A stretch of DNA of 64,000 nucleotides. Source: Nocardioides sp. zg-1230. Its GTDB lineage: Bacteria > Actinomycetota > Actinomycetes > Propionibacteriales > Nocardioidaceae. Below the pieces are notes generated by a model, which was not told the DNA's origin, did no database searches, and worked only from the letters and a program-made list of their open reading frames with translations. Of the stretch, positions 35,617 through 45,016 are shown in pieces. The number at the start of each line of letters is the position of its first letter. Position 1 is the first letter of the stretch. Location of the stretch: positions 558,001 to 622,000 of the forward strand of contig NZ_JABJQZ010000004.1 in NCBI RefSeq assembly GCF_013155335.1. The letters are read 5' to 3'. Made by a program: the position numbers and the translations under genes.

Positions 35617-36573
35617 ATGCGCCTCGGGTTCCACGCCTCCCACGAGCAGATCGCGCCCTCGCGGCTGCTCACCGACGTCCAGCAGGCCGAGCGGGCCGGG
35701 TTCGACATGGCCATGTGCTCCGACCACATCGCCCCGTGGGGCACCCGCCAGGGCCACTCGGGCTACGCCTGGGGCTGGCTGGGGGCCGCGCTGGCCACGA
35801 CGCAGCTCGAGCTCGGCTGCGTATGCGCGCCCGGCCAGCGCTACCACCCCGCCGTCGTCGCCCAGAAGATCGCCACCCTGGCCGAGATGTTCCCGGGGCG
35901 GTTCTGGACCGCCCTCGGCAGCGGCGAGGCCAGCAACGAGCACATCACCGGCGACCGCTGGCCCCCGAAGGAGGAGCGCACGCGTCGGCTCGAGGAGTGC
36001 GTCGACGTGATCCGCCGCCTCCTGGCCGGCGAGGAGGTGACCCACGACGGCCGGGTGAGGGTCGACCGGGCCCGTCTGTGGGACCTGCCGCAGGTGCAGC
36101 CGCGCCTGATCGGCCCGGCCGTCTCGGTCGACTCCGCCGCCCGGGTGGCGGCCTGGGCCGACGGCCTCGTCACCATCAACCAGCCCGTCGACGTCCTGCG
36201 GGACCTCGTGGCGGCCTACCGCGACGCCGGCGGGCGAGGGCCGCTGTCCCTCCAGGTCCACCTGTCGTGGGCGCCGACGCGGGAGGAGGCGGAGGCCATC
36301 GCCCTCGACCAGTGGCGCACCAACGTCTTCACCGAGCCGGTCAACTGGGACACCGAGACCCCGGAGGCGTTCGACGTCATGGCCGAGCACGTCGGCATCG
36401 ACGGCGTACGCCGCTCCGTGGAGGTGTCGGAGGACCTCGGGTGGCACCGCGACCGGATCGCCGAGCTCGCGTCCGTCGGCTTCGACGACGTCTACCTCCA
36501 CTTCGTCGGCCAGGAGCAGGCAGGCTTCCTCGACACCTTCGGCGAGCACGTCCTCCCCGCCCTGCGGGGCTGA
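35617..36573 (+). CDS. LLM-class flavin-dependent oxidoreductase (TIGR03885-like)
   Basis: A 318-residue TIM-barrel protein of the luciferase-like monooxygenase superfamily. The N-terminus (RLGFHASHEQIAPSRLLTDV) and the region MAMCSDHIAPWG are typical of the F420/FMN-binding group, as is RFWTALGSGEASNEHITGDRWP. It resembles the TIGR03885 subfamily, which I recall being described as next to trehalose-synthase-like genes. That fits the GH13 gene 24 bases downstream. The substrate is unknown, and so is whether the cofactor is F420 or FMN. Confidence 0.82.
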   Translation: MRLGFHASHEQIAPSRLLTDVQQAERAGFDMAMCSDHIAPWGTRQGHSGYAWGWLGAALATTQLELGCVCAPGQRYHPAVVAQKIATLAEMFPGRFWTALGSGEASNEHITGDRWPPKEERTRRLEECVDVIRRLLAGEEVTHDGRVRVDRARLWDLPQVQPRLIGPAVSVDSAARVAAWADGLVTINQPVDVLRDLVAAYRDAGGRGPLSLQVHLSWAPTREEAEAIALDQWRTNVFTEPVNWDTETPEAFDVMAEHVGIDGVRRSVEVSEDLGWHRDRIAELASVGFDDVYLHFVGQEQAGFLDTFGEHVLPALRG

Positions 36574-36597
36574 CGCCGACCTCCGGGGTCTGCTTGT

Positions 36598-38277
36598 GTG
36601 GGTCCGGTGAGAGTGACCGACACGAGTGACCTGTGGTGGAAGAGCGCGGTGATCTACTGCCTCGACGTCGAGACGTTCTACGACGCCGACGGCGATGGCA
36701 CCGGTGACCTGGAGGGCCTGGCGCAGCGCATCGACTACCTCGCCGAGCTGGGCATCACCTGCCTGTGGCTGATGCCGTTCTACCCCAGCCCCGACCGCGA
36801 CGACGGCTACGACCTGACCGACTTCTACGGCGTCGACCCGCGCCTGGGCAACCACGGCCAGCTGGTCGAGGTGATCCGCACCGCGCACGACCGCGGCATC
36901 AACGTGATCGCCGACCTCGTGGTCAACCACACCTCGGATCGGCACCCGTGGTTCCAGGCGGCGCGGCGCAGCACGACCAACCGCTACCGCGACCACTACG
37001 TGTGGCGCGACACCGAACCGCCGGACACGTCCGAGCTGGTCGTCTTCCCCGACCGGGAGGACTCCATCTGGGAGCTCGACGACCGCACGGGGGAGTGGTA
37101 CCTCCACAACTTCTACAAGCACCAGCCCGACCTCAACCTCGCCAACCCGGAGGTGGTCGACGAGGTGCTGCGGGTCGTCGGCTTCTGGCTGGAGCTCGGC
37201 TTCGACGGGTTCCGGGTCGACGGCATCCCGTTCCTGGAACAGAACGCGAAGAACATCGGCGACCCCGCGCTGGTCGTCGACCCCCACGAGCTCATGCGCA
37301 CCATCCGCAGCTTCCTCAACCGTCGCGCCGGCCACGCGATGATGCTCGGCGAGGTCAACCTCGAGCACCCCCAGCAGCTGGAGTTCTTCGGCGGCTCGGC
37401 GGCCGACGAGCTGCAGATGCAGTTCGACTTCATCGGGATGCAGGCGACCTACCTCGCGCTGGCCCGCGAGGACGCCGCCCCGCTCGTCACGGCGCTCGAT
37501 CAGCGCCCGGCCATCGAGGCGACCTGCCAGTGGGCGACGTTCCTGCGCAACCACGACGAGCTCACCCTCGACAAGATCAGCGACGCGGAGCGCCAGGAGG
37601 TCTTCGCCGCCTTCGGGCCGGAGAAGGAGATGCAGGTCTACGACCGCGGCCTCAAGCGGCGCCTCCCTACCATGCTCGGGGGCGACCCGCGCCGGATCCG
37701 GATGGCCTACAGCCTGATGTTCTCGCTGCCCGGCACCCCGACGATCTACTACGGCGAGGAGATCGGCATGGGGGAGGACCTCGAGGCCGACGGGCGGATG
37801 GCCGTGCGCACGCCGATGCAGTGGAGCAGCGGGCGCAACGGCGGTTTCTCCACCGCCGCACCCTCGCGACTCGTGCAGCGAGTCGTGCCGGACGCCTACG
37901 GTCCCGAGCACGTCAACGTCGTCTCGCAGATGCACGACCCGGAGTCGCTGTGGAGCTTCATGCGCAAGCTCATCAGCATCCGGCGCACCTGTCCCGAGCT
38001 GGGGTGGGGCTCGTGGAGCGTGGTCGAGCAGCCGTCGGCCCAGGTGCTGGTGCAGCGCTGCCAGCTCGACGGCAGCGCCGTCGTGACGGTGCACAACCTC
38101 GGCGGCGCGCCGGTCGTCGTCGACGTACCGGTGGACCCCCGTGACGAGGGCCTCGAGGCGGTGGACCTGATGGCCGAGGAGGTGGTCACCGGCGCGGCCA
38201 CGACGCGGGTGGCGCTGGACGGCTACGGCTTCCGGTGGCTGCGCGTGCGCCCGACGGGTGACCTCGCGATCCCGTGA
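36598..38277 (+). CDS. Alpha-amylase family GH13 enzyme, trehalose synthase-like
   Basis: A 559-residue (beta/alpha)8 glycoside hydrolase of family 13. The conserved regions are INVIADLVVNHTS, the nucleophile D208 in FDGFRVDGIPF, the acid/base E252 in MLGEVN and D320 in FLRNHDEL. A C-terminal beta-sandwich follows. The sequence is closest in style to trehalose synthase/maltose alpha-D-glucosyltransferases (WWKSAVIYCLDVETFYDADGDGTGDL). A true TreS would start with a very similar pattern but usually has YQVHVRAF-like text, so the activity could differ. GTG 36598 is used; GTG 36607 and 36613 are alternatives. Confidence 0.83.
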   Translation: MGPVRVTDTSDLWWKSAVIYCLDVETFYDADGDGTGDLEGLAQRIDYLAELGITCLWLMPFYPSPDRDDGYDLTDFYGVDPRLGNHGQLVEVIRTAHDRGINVIADLVVNHTSDRHPWFQAARRSTTNRYRDHYVWRDTEPPDTSELVVFPDREDSIWELDDRTGEWYLHNFYKHQPDLNLANPEVVDEVLRVVGFWLELGFDGFRVDGIPFLEQNAKNIGDPALVVDPHELMRTIRSFLNRRAGHAMMLGEVNLEHPQQLEFFGGSAADELQMQFDFIGMQATYLALAREDAAPLVTALDQRPAIEATCQWATFLRNHDELTLDKISDAERQEVFAAFGPEKEMQVYDRGLKRRLPTMLGGDPRRIRMAYSLMFSLPGTPTIYYGEEIGMGEDLEADGRMAVRTPMQWSSGRNGGFSTAAPSRLVQRVVPDAYGPEHVNVVSQMHDPESLWSFMRKLISIRRTCPELGWGSWSVVEQPSAQVLVQRCQLDGSAVVTVHNLGGAPVVVDVPVDPRDEGLEAVDLMAEEVVTGAATTRVALDGYGFRWLRVRPTGDLAIP

Positions 38278-38283
38278 GGCTTG

Positions 38284-38289
38284 TAGGCT
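38284..38289 (+). promoter_or_regulatory. -10 hexamer TAGGCT upstream of the alaS cluster
   Basis: It ends 7 nt before GTG 38297. The next genes (38785, 39048) are joined by TGATG overlaps, so this may be the promoter for alaS, ruvX and mltG too. Confidence 0.5.
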
Positions 38290-38296
38290 CGGCGCC

Positions 38297-38785
38297 GTGA
38301 CGAACGAGCAGGTGGGGCTGGCGGCAGCCGGTGCGGTGGCGCTGGTGGCGCTCGTCGTCGCCCTGCTCGCGCACCGGCGCGCCCGCCGCGCCGAGTCGCT
38401 GGTGTCGTCGCTCGCCGAGCGCGTCGCCCTGCCGTCGACCCCCGCCGCGCAGTCGCCCCCCGTCGCCGACAGCGGCACGACCGCCTTCGTGATCACCCAG
38501 GTGGGGGCCGAGGAGCAGCCCGACCCCGTGCCCGCGGTCCCCGTGGCCCAGCCCATCGACGGTCGCCTCTTCACCGACATCGTCGCGCGCGAGACGGTGG
38601 TGAAGGCCGCCGGCTGGACCCACGGCCTGCGCCGCGCCCTGTCGCCCGAGACGCGCAACCGGATCCGGTTCGCGGTCCGCCAGGAGACCAAGGCCGCCGG
38701 ACGCGAGCGCCGGGCAGAGATGAAGCAGGCGCTGCGCGAGTTCCGGGCCCGCGAGCGCGCAGCCGTGCGGGAGGACGTCGCCTGA
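38297..38785 (+). CDS. Membrane-anchored hypothetical protein upstream of alaS
   Basis: A 162-residue protein with one N-terminal membrane helix (VGLAAAGAVALVALVVALLA) followed by a basic segment, a Pro/Ala-rich linker and a charged helical C-terminal domain (ETVVKAAGWTHGLRRALSPE, then RRAEMKQALREFRARERAA). Genes of this kind commonly precede alaS in actinobacteria, but their function is not known to me. The TGA overlaps the ATG of the next gene (TGATG). Confidence 0.75.
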   Translation: MTNEQVGLAAAGAVALVALVVALLAHRRARRAESLVSSLAERVALPSTPAAQSPPVADSGTTAFVITQVGAEEQPDPVPAVPVAQPIDGRLFTDIVARETVVKAAGWTHGLRRALSPETRNRIRFAVRQETKAAGRERRAEMKQALREFRARERAAVREDVA

Positions 38786-39048
38786 TGGGTCGCCCTCTCT
38801 GGTTCGTCGCCGGGGCGGGGGTCGGGGTGTACGCCGCTGCCCGCGCCCGCCGTGCCGCCGAGTCCCTCACCGCCGACGGCCTGCGTGACCGCGTCCGCGG
38901 CTGGCAGGCCGGCGCCCGGCTCTTCGCCGAGGAGGTGCAGCAGGGCCGCGCCGAGCGGGAAACCGAGTTGCGCGAGCAGCTGGGCCTCCGGCCTCATGGA
39001 CTACCCGAACTGACCAGCAGCACCGAACAGATGAAGGACCAGCACTGA
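38785..39048 (+). CDS. Small membrane-associated protein, DUF6167-like, upstream of alaS
   Basis: An 87-residue protein with a short N-terminal hydrophobic helix (PLWFVAGAGVGVYAAARARR) and a charged helical tail (RGWQAGARLFAEEVQQGRAE). Its size, start and position directly before alaS match a small actinobacterial family (DUF6167 in memory). Both ends overlap neighbours by TGATG junctions, so it is translated as part of the alaS operon. The function is unknown. Confidence 0.75.
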   Translation: MGRPLWFVAGAGVGVYAAARARRAAESLTADGLRDRVRGWQAGARLFAEEVQQGRAERETELREQLGLRPHGLPELTSSTEQMKDQH

Positions 39049-41747
39049 TGGACACCGCCGAGATCCGCCGCCGCTTCCTCGCGCACTTCGAGGCCGCCGG
39101 ACACGCCGTGGTGCCCTCCGCCTCGACACTCGCCGACGACCCCAACCTGCTGTTCGTGAACGCCGGCATGGTCCCCTTCAAGCCCTACTTCCTCGGCCAG
39201 GAGACGCCGCCGTTCGACCGCGCCACGAGCGTGCAGAAGTGCATCCGCACGCCCGACATCGAGGACGTCGGCAAGACGACGCGGCACGCGACCTTCTTCG
39301 AGATGTGCGGCAACTTCTCCTTCGGCGACTACTTCAAGGAGGGCGCCATCGAGCTGGCGTGGTCGCTGGTCACCAACCCCGTGGAGGCGGGCGGTTACGG
39401 CTTGGACAAGGATCGCCTCTACCCGTCGGTGCTGGTCGGCGACGAGGAGGCCATCGGCCTCTGGATGAAGGTCACCGGGCTGCCCCGCGAGCGGATCGTC
39501 CAGCTCGGCCCCAAGGAGAACTACTGGTCGATGGGCGTGCCCGGACCCGGTGGACCGTGCTCGGAGATCCTCTTCGACCGCGGGCCCGAGTTCGGCCCGG
39601 ACTTCGACGTCGCCACCCTCGGCCCCGACATGCCGCTCGAGCTCGAGGACCGGCTCCTGGAGATCTGGAACCTCGTCTTCATGCAGGACGACCTGAGCGC
39701 CGTGCGGTCGAAGTCCGACTTCGACATCGCGGGCTCGCTGCCGAAGAAGAACATCGACACCGGCATGGGCCTGGACCGTGTGGCGCTGCTGCTGCAGGGC
39801 AAGAAGAACATGTACGAGATCGACATCGTCTACCCGGTCATCGCGCGGGCCGAGGAGCTGACCGGCAAGAAGTACGGCGTCGAGCGCGCCGACGACGTCC
39901 GGTTCTGCGTGGTCGCCGACCACGTCCGCTCGTCGATGATGCTCATCGGTGACGGCGTCACCCCCGGCAACGACGGCCGCGGCTACGTCCTGCGCCGCCT
40001 GCTGCGGCGTGCTGTGCGCTCGATGCGCCTCCTCGGCTGCGAGGACCGCGTGCTGCCCGAGCTGATGCCGGTGTCCCGTGACGTGATGGGCCCCGTCTAC
40101 GGCAACCTCGTCACCGACTGGGAGCGCATCTCGCAGGTGGCCTACGCCGAGGAGGACGCGTTCCGCAAGACGCTCCAGGCCGGCACCCAGATCTTCGACA
40201 CCGCCGCGTCCGAGGTGAAGCAGACCGGTGGGACGACGCTGTCCGGCGAGCGCGCCTTCGCCCTGCACGACACCTACGGGTTCCCCATCGACCTCACCCT
40301 CGAGATGGCGGCCGAGCAGGGCCTCACCGTCGACGAGCAGGGCTTCCGCGGCCTGATGGCCGAGCAGCGCGAGCGCGCCAAGGCCGACGCGCGCGCCAAG
40401 AAGGGCGCCCACGGCGACACGGCCGCCTACCGCGGCGTCCTCGACGAGTTCGGCCCCACCGAGTGGCTGGCCTACGAGACGCTCGAGACCGAGTCCAAGC
40501 CGCTGGCGCTGCTCAGCGGCGGTGCGCCCGTCACCCGGCTCGCCGAGGGCGAGGTCGGCGAGCTGGTGCTCGACCGCACCCCGTTCTACGCCGAGTCCGG
40601 CGGCCAGGTCGCCGACGCCGGCACCATCGTCTTCGACGGCGGGCGGCTCGAGGTGCTCGACGTCCAGCGCCCGATCAAGGGCCTGGTCGTGCACCAGGTG
40701 CGCGTGCTCGAGGGCGAGCTCGACCCCGGTCGCGAGGTCCACGCCCGCGTCGACCCGGAGTGGCGCACCGGCGCCCGCCAGGCGCACTCCGGCACCCACG
40801 TCGTTCACGCCGCGCTGCGCGAGGTGCTCGGCCCGACCGCACTGCAGTCCGGCTCCTACAACCGCCCCGGCTACCTCCGGCTCGACTTCGGCTGGACGAC
40901 GTCGCTGAGCCCCGAGCAGGTGCGGGACATCGAGCTCGTCTCCCAGCAGGCGCTGCGTGCCGACCTGCCGGTGTCGTGGGACTACATGACGCTGGAGCAG
41001 GCCAAGGAGTGGGGCGCCATCGCCCTGTTCGGCGAGACCTACGACAACACCAAGGTGCGCGTCGTGGAGATCGGCGGCCCGTGGTCGCGCGAGCTCTGCG
41101 GCGGCACCCACGTCGACCACGCCTCGCAGATCGGCACCGTCGTGGTGACCGGCGAGACCAGTGTCGGCTCGGGCAACCGGCGCATCGAGGCGCTCACCGG
41201 CGTCGAGGGCTTCGGCTACCTCGCGCGCGAGCGCGACGTCGTCGCCCAGCTCACCGGCCTGCTCAAGACCCAGCCCGACGACCTGGTCAGCCGCGTCCAG
41301 GGCCTCACCGAGCGCCTGAAGAGCGCCGAGAAGGAGCTGGAGAAGGCGCGGCTCGCCCAGCTGCTCGGCGCCAGCGCCGACCTGGCGGCCGGTGCGACGC
41401 AGGTGGGCCCCGTCAAGCTCGTCGCCCACCGCGCCGACGGCGCCGGCGGGGGCGACGTACGCAACCTCGCGATGGATGTGCGGGGCCGGCTGCCGCAGGG
41501 CGAGCCCGGCGTGGTGGTCATCATCGGACAGGCCGACGGCAAGGTGTCGGTCGTGGCCGCCACCAACGACGAGGCGCGCGCCCGCGGGCTGTCGGCCGGC
41601 GAGCTGGTCCGCGCCGTCGGGCCTCTGCTCGGCGGCAAGGGCGGCGGCAAGGACGACGTCGCCCAGGGCGGCGGCACCGACGCCACGCGCATCGACGAGG
41701 CCCTCGAGCTCGTCACCCGCGAGGTCGCCGCGAGGGCGCAGGGCTGA
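39048..41747 (+). CDS. alaS: Alanyl-tRNA synthetase
   Basis: An 899-residue class II synthetase. Catalytic core motifs are NLLFVNAGMVPFKPYFLG and RATSVQKCIRTPDIEDVGKT near residues 27-72. GNFSFGDYFKEGAI and GMGLDRVALLLQGKKNMY follow. The editing domain has the zinc-binding HSGTHVVHAAL near residue 583 and CGGTHVDHASQIG near residue 685. The C-terminal C-Ala domain ends with GGGKDDVAQGGGTD. ATG 39048 overlaps the preceding stop by TGATG. The next gene, ruvX, follows with no gap. Confidence 0.98.
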   Translation: MDTAEIRRRFLAHFEAAGHAVVPSASTLADDPNLLFVNAGMVPFKPYFLGQETPPFDRATSVQKCIRTPDIEDVGKTTRHATFFEMCGNFSFGDYFKEGAIELAWSLVTNPVEAGGYGLDKDRLYPSVLVGDEEAIGLWMKVTGLPRERIVQLGPKENYWSMGVPGPGGPCSEILFDRGPEFGPDFDVATLGPDMPLELEDRLLEIWNLVFMQDDLSAVRSKSDFDIAGSLPKKNIDTGMGLDRVALLLQGKKNMYEIDIVYPVIARAEELTGKKYGVERADDVRFCVVADHVRSSMMLIGDGVTPGNDGRGYVLRRLLRRAVRSMRLLGCEDRVLPELMPVSRDVMGPVYGNLVTDWERISQVAYAEEDAFRKTLQAGTQIFDTAASEVKQTGGTTLSGERAFALHDTYGFPIDLTLEMAAEQGLTVDEQGFRGLMAEQRERAKADARAKKGAHGDTAAYRGVLDEFGPTEWLAYETLETESKPLALLSGGAPVTRLAEGEVGELVLDRTPFYAESGGQVADAGTIVFDGGRLEVLDVQRPIKGLVVHQVRVLEGELDPGREVHARVDPEWRTGARQAHSGTHVVHAALREVLGPTALQSGSYNRPGYLRLDFGWTTSLSPEQVRDIELVSQQALRADLPVSWDYMTLEQAKEWGAIALFGETYDNTKVRVVEIGGPWSRELCGGTHVDHASQIGTVVVTGETSVGSGNRRIEALTGVEGFGYLARERDVVAQLTGLLKTQPDDLVSRVQGLTERLKSAEKELEKARLAQLLGASADLAAGATQVGPVKLVAHRADGAGGGDVRNLAMDVRGRLPQGEPGVVVIIGQADGKVSVVAATNDEARARGLSAGELVRAVGPLLGGKGGGKDDVAQGGGTDATRIDEALELVTREVAARAQG

Positions 41748-42227
41748 GTGGGACCGAGAATGCGGTTCGGAGTGCGGCTCGGCGTCGACCCGGGGGATGC
41801 CCGGATCGGCGTGGCGAGCAGCGACCCCTCCGGCTTCCTCGCCACACCGGTCGAGACCGTGCGCAGCGGGAAGGGCGACGTACGCCGGATCGCGCAGCTC
41901 GTGAGCGAGCTCGAGGCGGTCGAGGTCGTGGTCGGGCTGCCGCGCTCGCTCAACGGTTCGGAGGGCCCGGCGGCCGAGAAGGCGCGTGCGCTCGCCGGCC
42001 GGCTGGCCCGCCGAGTTGCTCCCGTGCCTGTCAGGCTGTGTGATGAACGACTGACCACCGTGTCGGCCGAGTCGATCCTGCGCGAGCAGGGTCGACGCGG
42101 GGCCAAACGACGCGCGGTGGTGGACCAGGCAGCAGCGGTGCTGATCCTGCAGACTGCACTCGACACGGAGCGGTCGAGCGGACAGGCACCGGGAGAGATC
42201 GTCGAGGTGGCGGAGACAGATGACTGA
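41748..42227 (+). CDS. ruvX: Holliday junction resolvase-like RuvX/YqgF (pre-16S rRNA nuclease)
   Basis: A 159-residue RNase H-fold nuclease. The first catalytic Asp lies in [14 protein letters not shown] near residue 13, the conserved [16 protein letters not shown] follows, and [10 protein letters not shown] near residue 100 carries further acidic residues. [13 protein letters not shown] ends the domain. The family trims pre-16S rRNA. The start is GTG 41748, one base after the alaS stop; the internal ATG at 41760 is an alternative. Its end overlaps mltG by eight bases. Confidence 0.92.
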   Translation: MGPRMRFGVRLGVDPGDARIGVASSDPSGFLATPVETVRSGKGDVRRIAQLVSELEAVEVVVGLPRSLNGSEGPAAEKARALAGRLARRVAPVPVRLCDERLTTVSAESILREQGRRGAKRRAVVDQAAAVLILQTALDTERSSGQAPGEIVEVAETDD

Positions 42228-43410
42228 GCGCGGGACCGAACCCGACGAGGTGGCGTACGACGACCCCCAGGACGACTACCAGGACGACCGCGAGTACGTC
42301 CCGGGAGGCAGGCGGCGCAAGGGCCGCGGCCTCAAGGGCTGCGTGGCCGTCCTCGTCGCGCTCGTCGTGCTCCTCGGGGGCTTCTACGTCGCGCTGACGC
42401 AGGGCGTCTCGTGGGTCGCCGACCAGTTCCAGGGTCCCGACGACTACCCCGGGCCCGGCACGGGCTCGGTCGAGTTCACCGTCAACGAGGGGGACACGAC
42501 CGCCCAGATCGGTCGCAACCTCAAGGCTGACGGCGTCACCAAGTCCGTGCAGGCCTTCATCGACGCCGCGGCCGGCGAGCCCGACGCGGCCGGCATCCAG
42601 GTCGGCGCCTACGAGCTCCAGAAGGAGATGAAGGCCGCCGACGCCCTCGAGGTCCTCATCGACCCCGACAACCTCATCGGCTTCCCGACCGTCACGATCC
42701 CCGAGGGCCTGCGGGTCACCGAGATCGTCTCGACGCTGGCGGAGAACACCGACTTCCCCGAGCAGGCGTGGAACCGCGCGCTCCAGCAGCCGGACAAGAT
42801 CGGGCTGCCCGACTACGCCAACGGCAACGCCGAGGGCTACCTGTTCCCGGCGACCTACGAGATCAAGCCGGGCATGAAGCCGGTCCGGGTCCTCAAGATG
42901 ATGGTCGACCGCTGGCGCGAGGCCGCCGACGCCGCGGGCCTGGAGGAGCGGGCCGCCGAGCTGGGCAAGACGCCCGGCGAGCTGATGATCATCGCCTCCC
43001 TCATCGAGGCCGAGGGCCGCGGCGACGACATGCCGAAGATCTCGCGCGTGATCTACAACCGCCTCGACGGTCCCGGCGACAAGGGCGGCACCAACGGCAC
43101 GCTCGGCATCGACGCCTCGATCGCCTACGGCCTGGGCCTCTCGCCCGGCTCGACCGAGCTGACGCCCGAGCAGCTGGCGGAGGACACTCCCTACAACACC
43201 CGCATCAACGCCGGCCTCCCGCCGACGCCGATCGAGTCGCCGGGCGACGACGCCATCGCTGCCGCGGCCAACCCCGCCGAGGGCGACTGGTACTACTACG
43301 TCACCGTCGACCTCGCCACGGGTGAGACGAAGTTCTACGAGGACTACGACGGCTTCCTCGAGGGACGCGACGAGTACAAGACCTACTGCGAGACCTCCGA
43401 CCGGTGCTGA
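42220..43410 (+). CDS. mltG: Endolytic transglycosylase MltG (YceG-like)
   Basis: A 396-residue single-pass membrane enzyme that cleaves nascent peptidoglycan glycan strands. An acidic then basic cytoplasmic tail ([12 protein letters not shown]) precedes the membrane helix ([19 protein letters not shown], about residues 42-62). The YceG/LysM-like N-terminal part follows, and the catalytic region contains [20 protein letters not shown] with the Glu (near residue 268). Later motifs are [18 protein letters not shown] and [18 protein letters not shown] 42220 overlaps ruvX. Its stop overlaps aroE. Confidence 0.94.
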   Translation: MTERGTEPDEVAYDDPQDDYQDDREYVPGGRRRKGRGLKGCVAVLVALVVLLGGFYVALTQGVSWVADQFQGPDDYPGPGTGSVEFTVNEGDTTAQIGRNLKADGVTKSVQAFIDAAAGEPDAAGIQVGAYELQKEMKAADALEVLIDPDNLIGFPTVTIPEGLRVTEIVSTLAENTDFPEQAWNRALQQPDKIGLPDYANGNAEGYLFPATYEIKPGMKPVRVLKMMVDRWREAADAAGLEERAAELGKTPGELMIIASLIEAEGRGDDMPKISRVIYNRLDGPGDKGGTNGTLGIDASIAYGLGLSPGSTELTPEQLAEDTPYNTRINAGLPPTPIESPGDDAIAAAANPAEGDWYYYVTVDLATGETKFYEDYDGFLEGRDEYKTYCETSDRC

Positions 43411-44258
43411 GCCGGCGCTGCGGCGTGCTGGGCGACCCGATCGCCCACTCGCTGTCGCCGGTGCTGCACCGCGCGGCGTACGCCGAGCTCGGTCTGGACT
43501 GGACCTACGACGCCCACCGGGTCGCCTCCGGTGGGCTCGGGGCCTTCCTGGCGGGACTCGGTGAGGAGTGGCGGGGGCTGTCGCTGACCATGCCGCTCAA
43601 GCGCGAGGCGCTCGCGCTGGTCGACCGGTTCACCGACCGGGCGCACCTGACCGGCGCGGTCAACACGGTCGTGCTCGAGGACGACGGCAGCCGCTCGGGT
43701 GACAACACCGACCTGCCGGGTGCGGTCGCCGCGATCCGGGAGCGTACGACGTCCCCGCTGGCCACGGCGGCCGTCCTCGGCGGCGGCGCCACCGCCACGT
43801 CGGTCGGGCTGGCGCTGGTCGACCTCGGCGTCCGGACGATCACCGTCGCCGTGCGCGACGAGGCCCGCGCGGAAGATACGTTGACCGCCCTGCGCGGGCA
43901 CCCGGCCGGGCCCGAGGTGCACGTGACGTCCCTCGCCGGCGGACAGTGGAGCGCCCGGCCCGACCTACCGGCCGCCGGCTCCACCGTCGACGTCGTGGTG
44001 TCCACCGTCCCCGCGTCGGCACAGACCCCCGAGCTCGTCGCCGCCTGCGCGGACGTGCCGGTCGTCTTCGACGTCCTCTACGACCCGTGGCCGACCCCGC
44101 TGGCCGCCTCCACCGACGGGCGGGTGCTCGTCGGCGGGCTGGACCTGCTCGTCCACCAGGCCGCGCTGCAGGTCGAGCTCTTCACCGGCCTGCGCGCGCC
44201 GCTCGCCACCATGCGAGAAGCAGGCGAACGCGCCCTCGCGGCGCGCAGTGCCGGTTGA
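43404..44258 (+). CDS. aroE: Shikimate dehydrogenase
   Basis: A 284-residue enzyme that reduces 3-dehydroshikimate to shikimate with NADPH. The shikimate-binding SLSP (IAHSLSPVLH) lies near residue 15. The catalytic Lys is in LTMPLKREALAL near residue 66, and the Asp is in GDNTDLPGAV near residue 100. The Rossmann loop is VLGGGATATSVG near residue 128. GTG 43404 overlaps the mltG stop. It is the first of five aro genes here. Confidence 0.93.
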   Translation: MLSRRCGVLGDPIAHSLSPVLHRAAYAELGLDWTYDAHRVASGGLGAFLAGLGEEWRGLSLTMPLKREALALVDRFTDRAHLTGAVNTVVLEDDGSRSGDNTDLPGAVAAIRERTTSPLATAAVLGGGATATSVGLALVDLGVRTITVAVRDEARAEDTLTALRGHPAGPEVHVTSLAGGQWSARPDLPAAGSTVDVVVSTVPASAQTPELVAACADVPVVFDVLYDPWPTPLAASTDGRVLVGGLDLLVHQAALQVELFTGLRAPLATMREAGERALAARSAG

Positions 44259-44266
44259 ATGTTCCC

Positions 44267-45004
44267 GTGACCGACACCGTGCTCGCCGCGCTCGTCGCTG
44301 CCCTGCTCGCCGGGCTCGGTGGCCTGCTGGTGCCGAGGCTCGTCGCCCGGGTGCCGGAGCCCGCCCCCCAGGATCCCGCTCCCGAGCCCGCTGACGAGGC
44401 CGACGAGCCGCCCAAGATGCTCTACGCCGACATCGCAGCCCGGCCCGGGCTCGCGTGGCGGAGCGCGCTGGTCTCGGCCGCCGCCGGCGCGTTGCTCGGC
44501 GCCGCCACCGGCCTTGACTGGCCGCTGGTGTGGCTGGTGCCGCTGACCCCGGTCGCGGTCGCGCTGTCGGTCATCGACTGGCACACCCGGCTGCTGCCCC
44601 GCGTCATCGTCCTGCCCGCCACCCTCGCCGCGGTCGTCGCGGTCACGGTCGTGGGCCTGGCCACGGGGGAGCGCGACGCCCTGGTGCGCGCCCTCGTCGC
44701 GATGGTGCTCGCCCGGTCGTTCTTCTGGGTGCTGTGGTTCGTCCGGTCCGCCGGCATGGGCTTCGGCGACGTCCGGCTGGCGGCGCCCGTGGGGCTGGTG
44801 CTCGGCTGGGTCGGCTGGGGCGCCCTGGCGATCGGGTTGTGGGCGAGCTTCATGCTCTTCGTCCTCCCGGCCCTGACGGTGATCGTCGCCCGGCGCGACC
44901 GCAGCCTGCTCAAGAGGTCCTTTCCGTTCGGCCCGTTCATGGTCGGCGGGGCCCTCGTGGGTCTCGTCTGGGGGACCGCGCTCGCTGGGCGCCTGTGGGG
45001 CTGA
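44267..45004 (+). CDS. Prepilin peptidase-like A24 family membrane protein
   Basis: A 245-residue protein with about seven membrane helices. The aspartyl protease signature of type IV prepilin peptidases is visible: SVIDWHTRLLPRVIV for the first Asp and SAGMGFGDVRLA for the GxGD Asp. An N-terminal segment rich in Pro/Glu/Asp (PEPAPQDPAPEPADEADEPP) replaces the usual zinc-binding methyltransferase domain, so only peptidase activity is likely. A similar gene sits between aroE and aroC in mycobacteria (Rv2551c). GTG 44267 starts it. No pilin genes are in the window. Confidence 0.87.
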   Translation: MTDTVLAALVAALLAGLGGLLVPRLVARVPEPAPQDPAPEPADEADEPPKMLYADIAARPGLAWRSALVSAAAGALLGAATGLDWPLVWLVPLTPVAVALSVIDWHTRLLPRVIVLPATLAAVVAVTVVGLATGERDALVRALVAMVLARSFFWVLWFVRSAGMGFGDVRLAAPVGLVLGWVGWGALAIGLWASFMLFVLPALTVIVARRDRSLLKRSFPFGPFMVGGALVGLVWGTALAGRLWG

Positions 45005-45016
45005 GAGACTTCACGC

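Noticed and set aside
34528..38997. A 1489-codon open frame on the minus strand across rarA, the LLM oxidoreductase, GH13 and the genes before alaS
   Set aside because: It lies antisense to several well-supported genes, has low-complexity composition and matches no family. GC-rich DNA with strong third-position bias leaves such antisense frames open.
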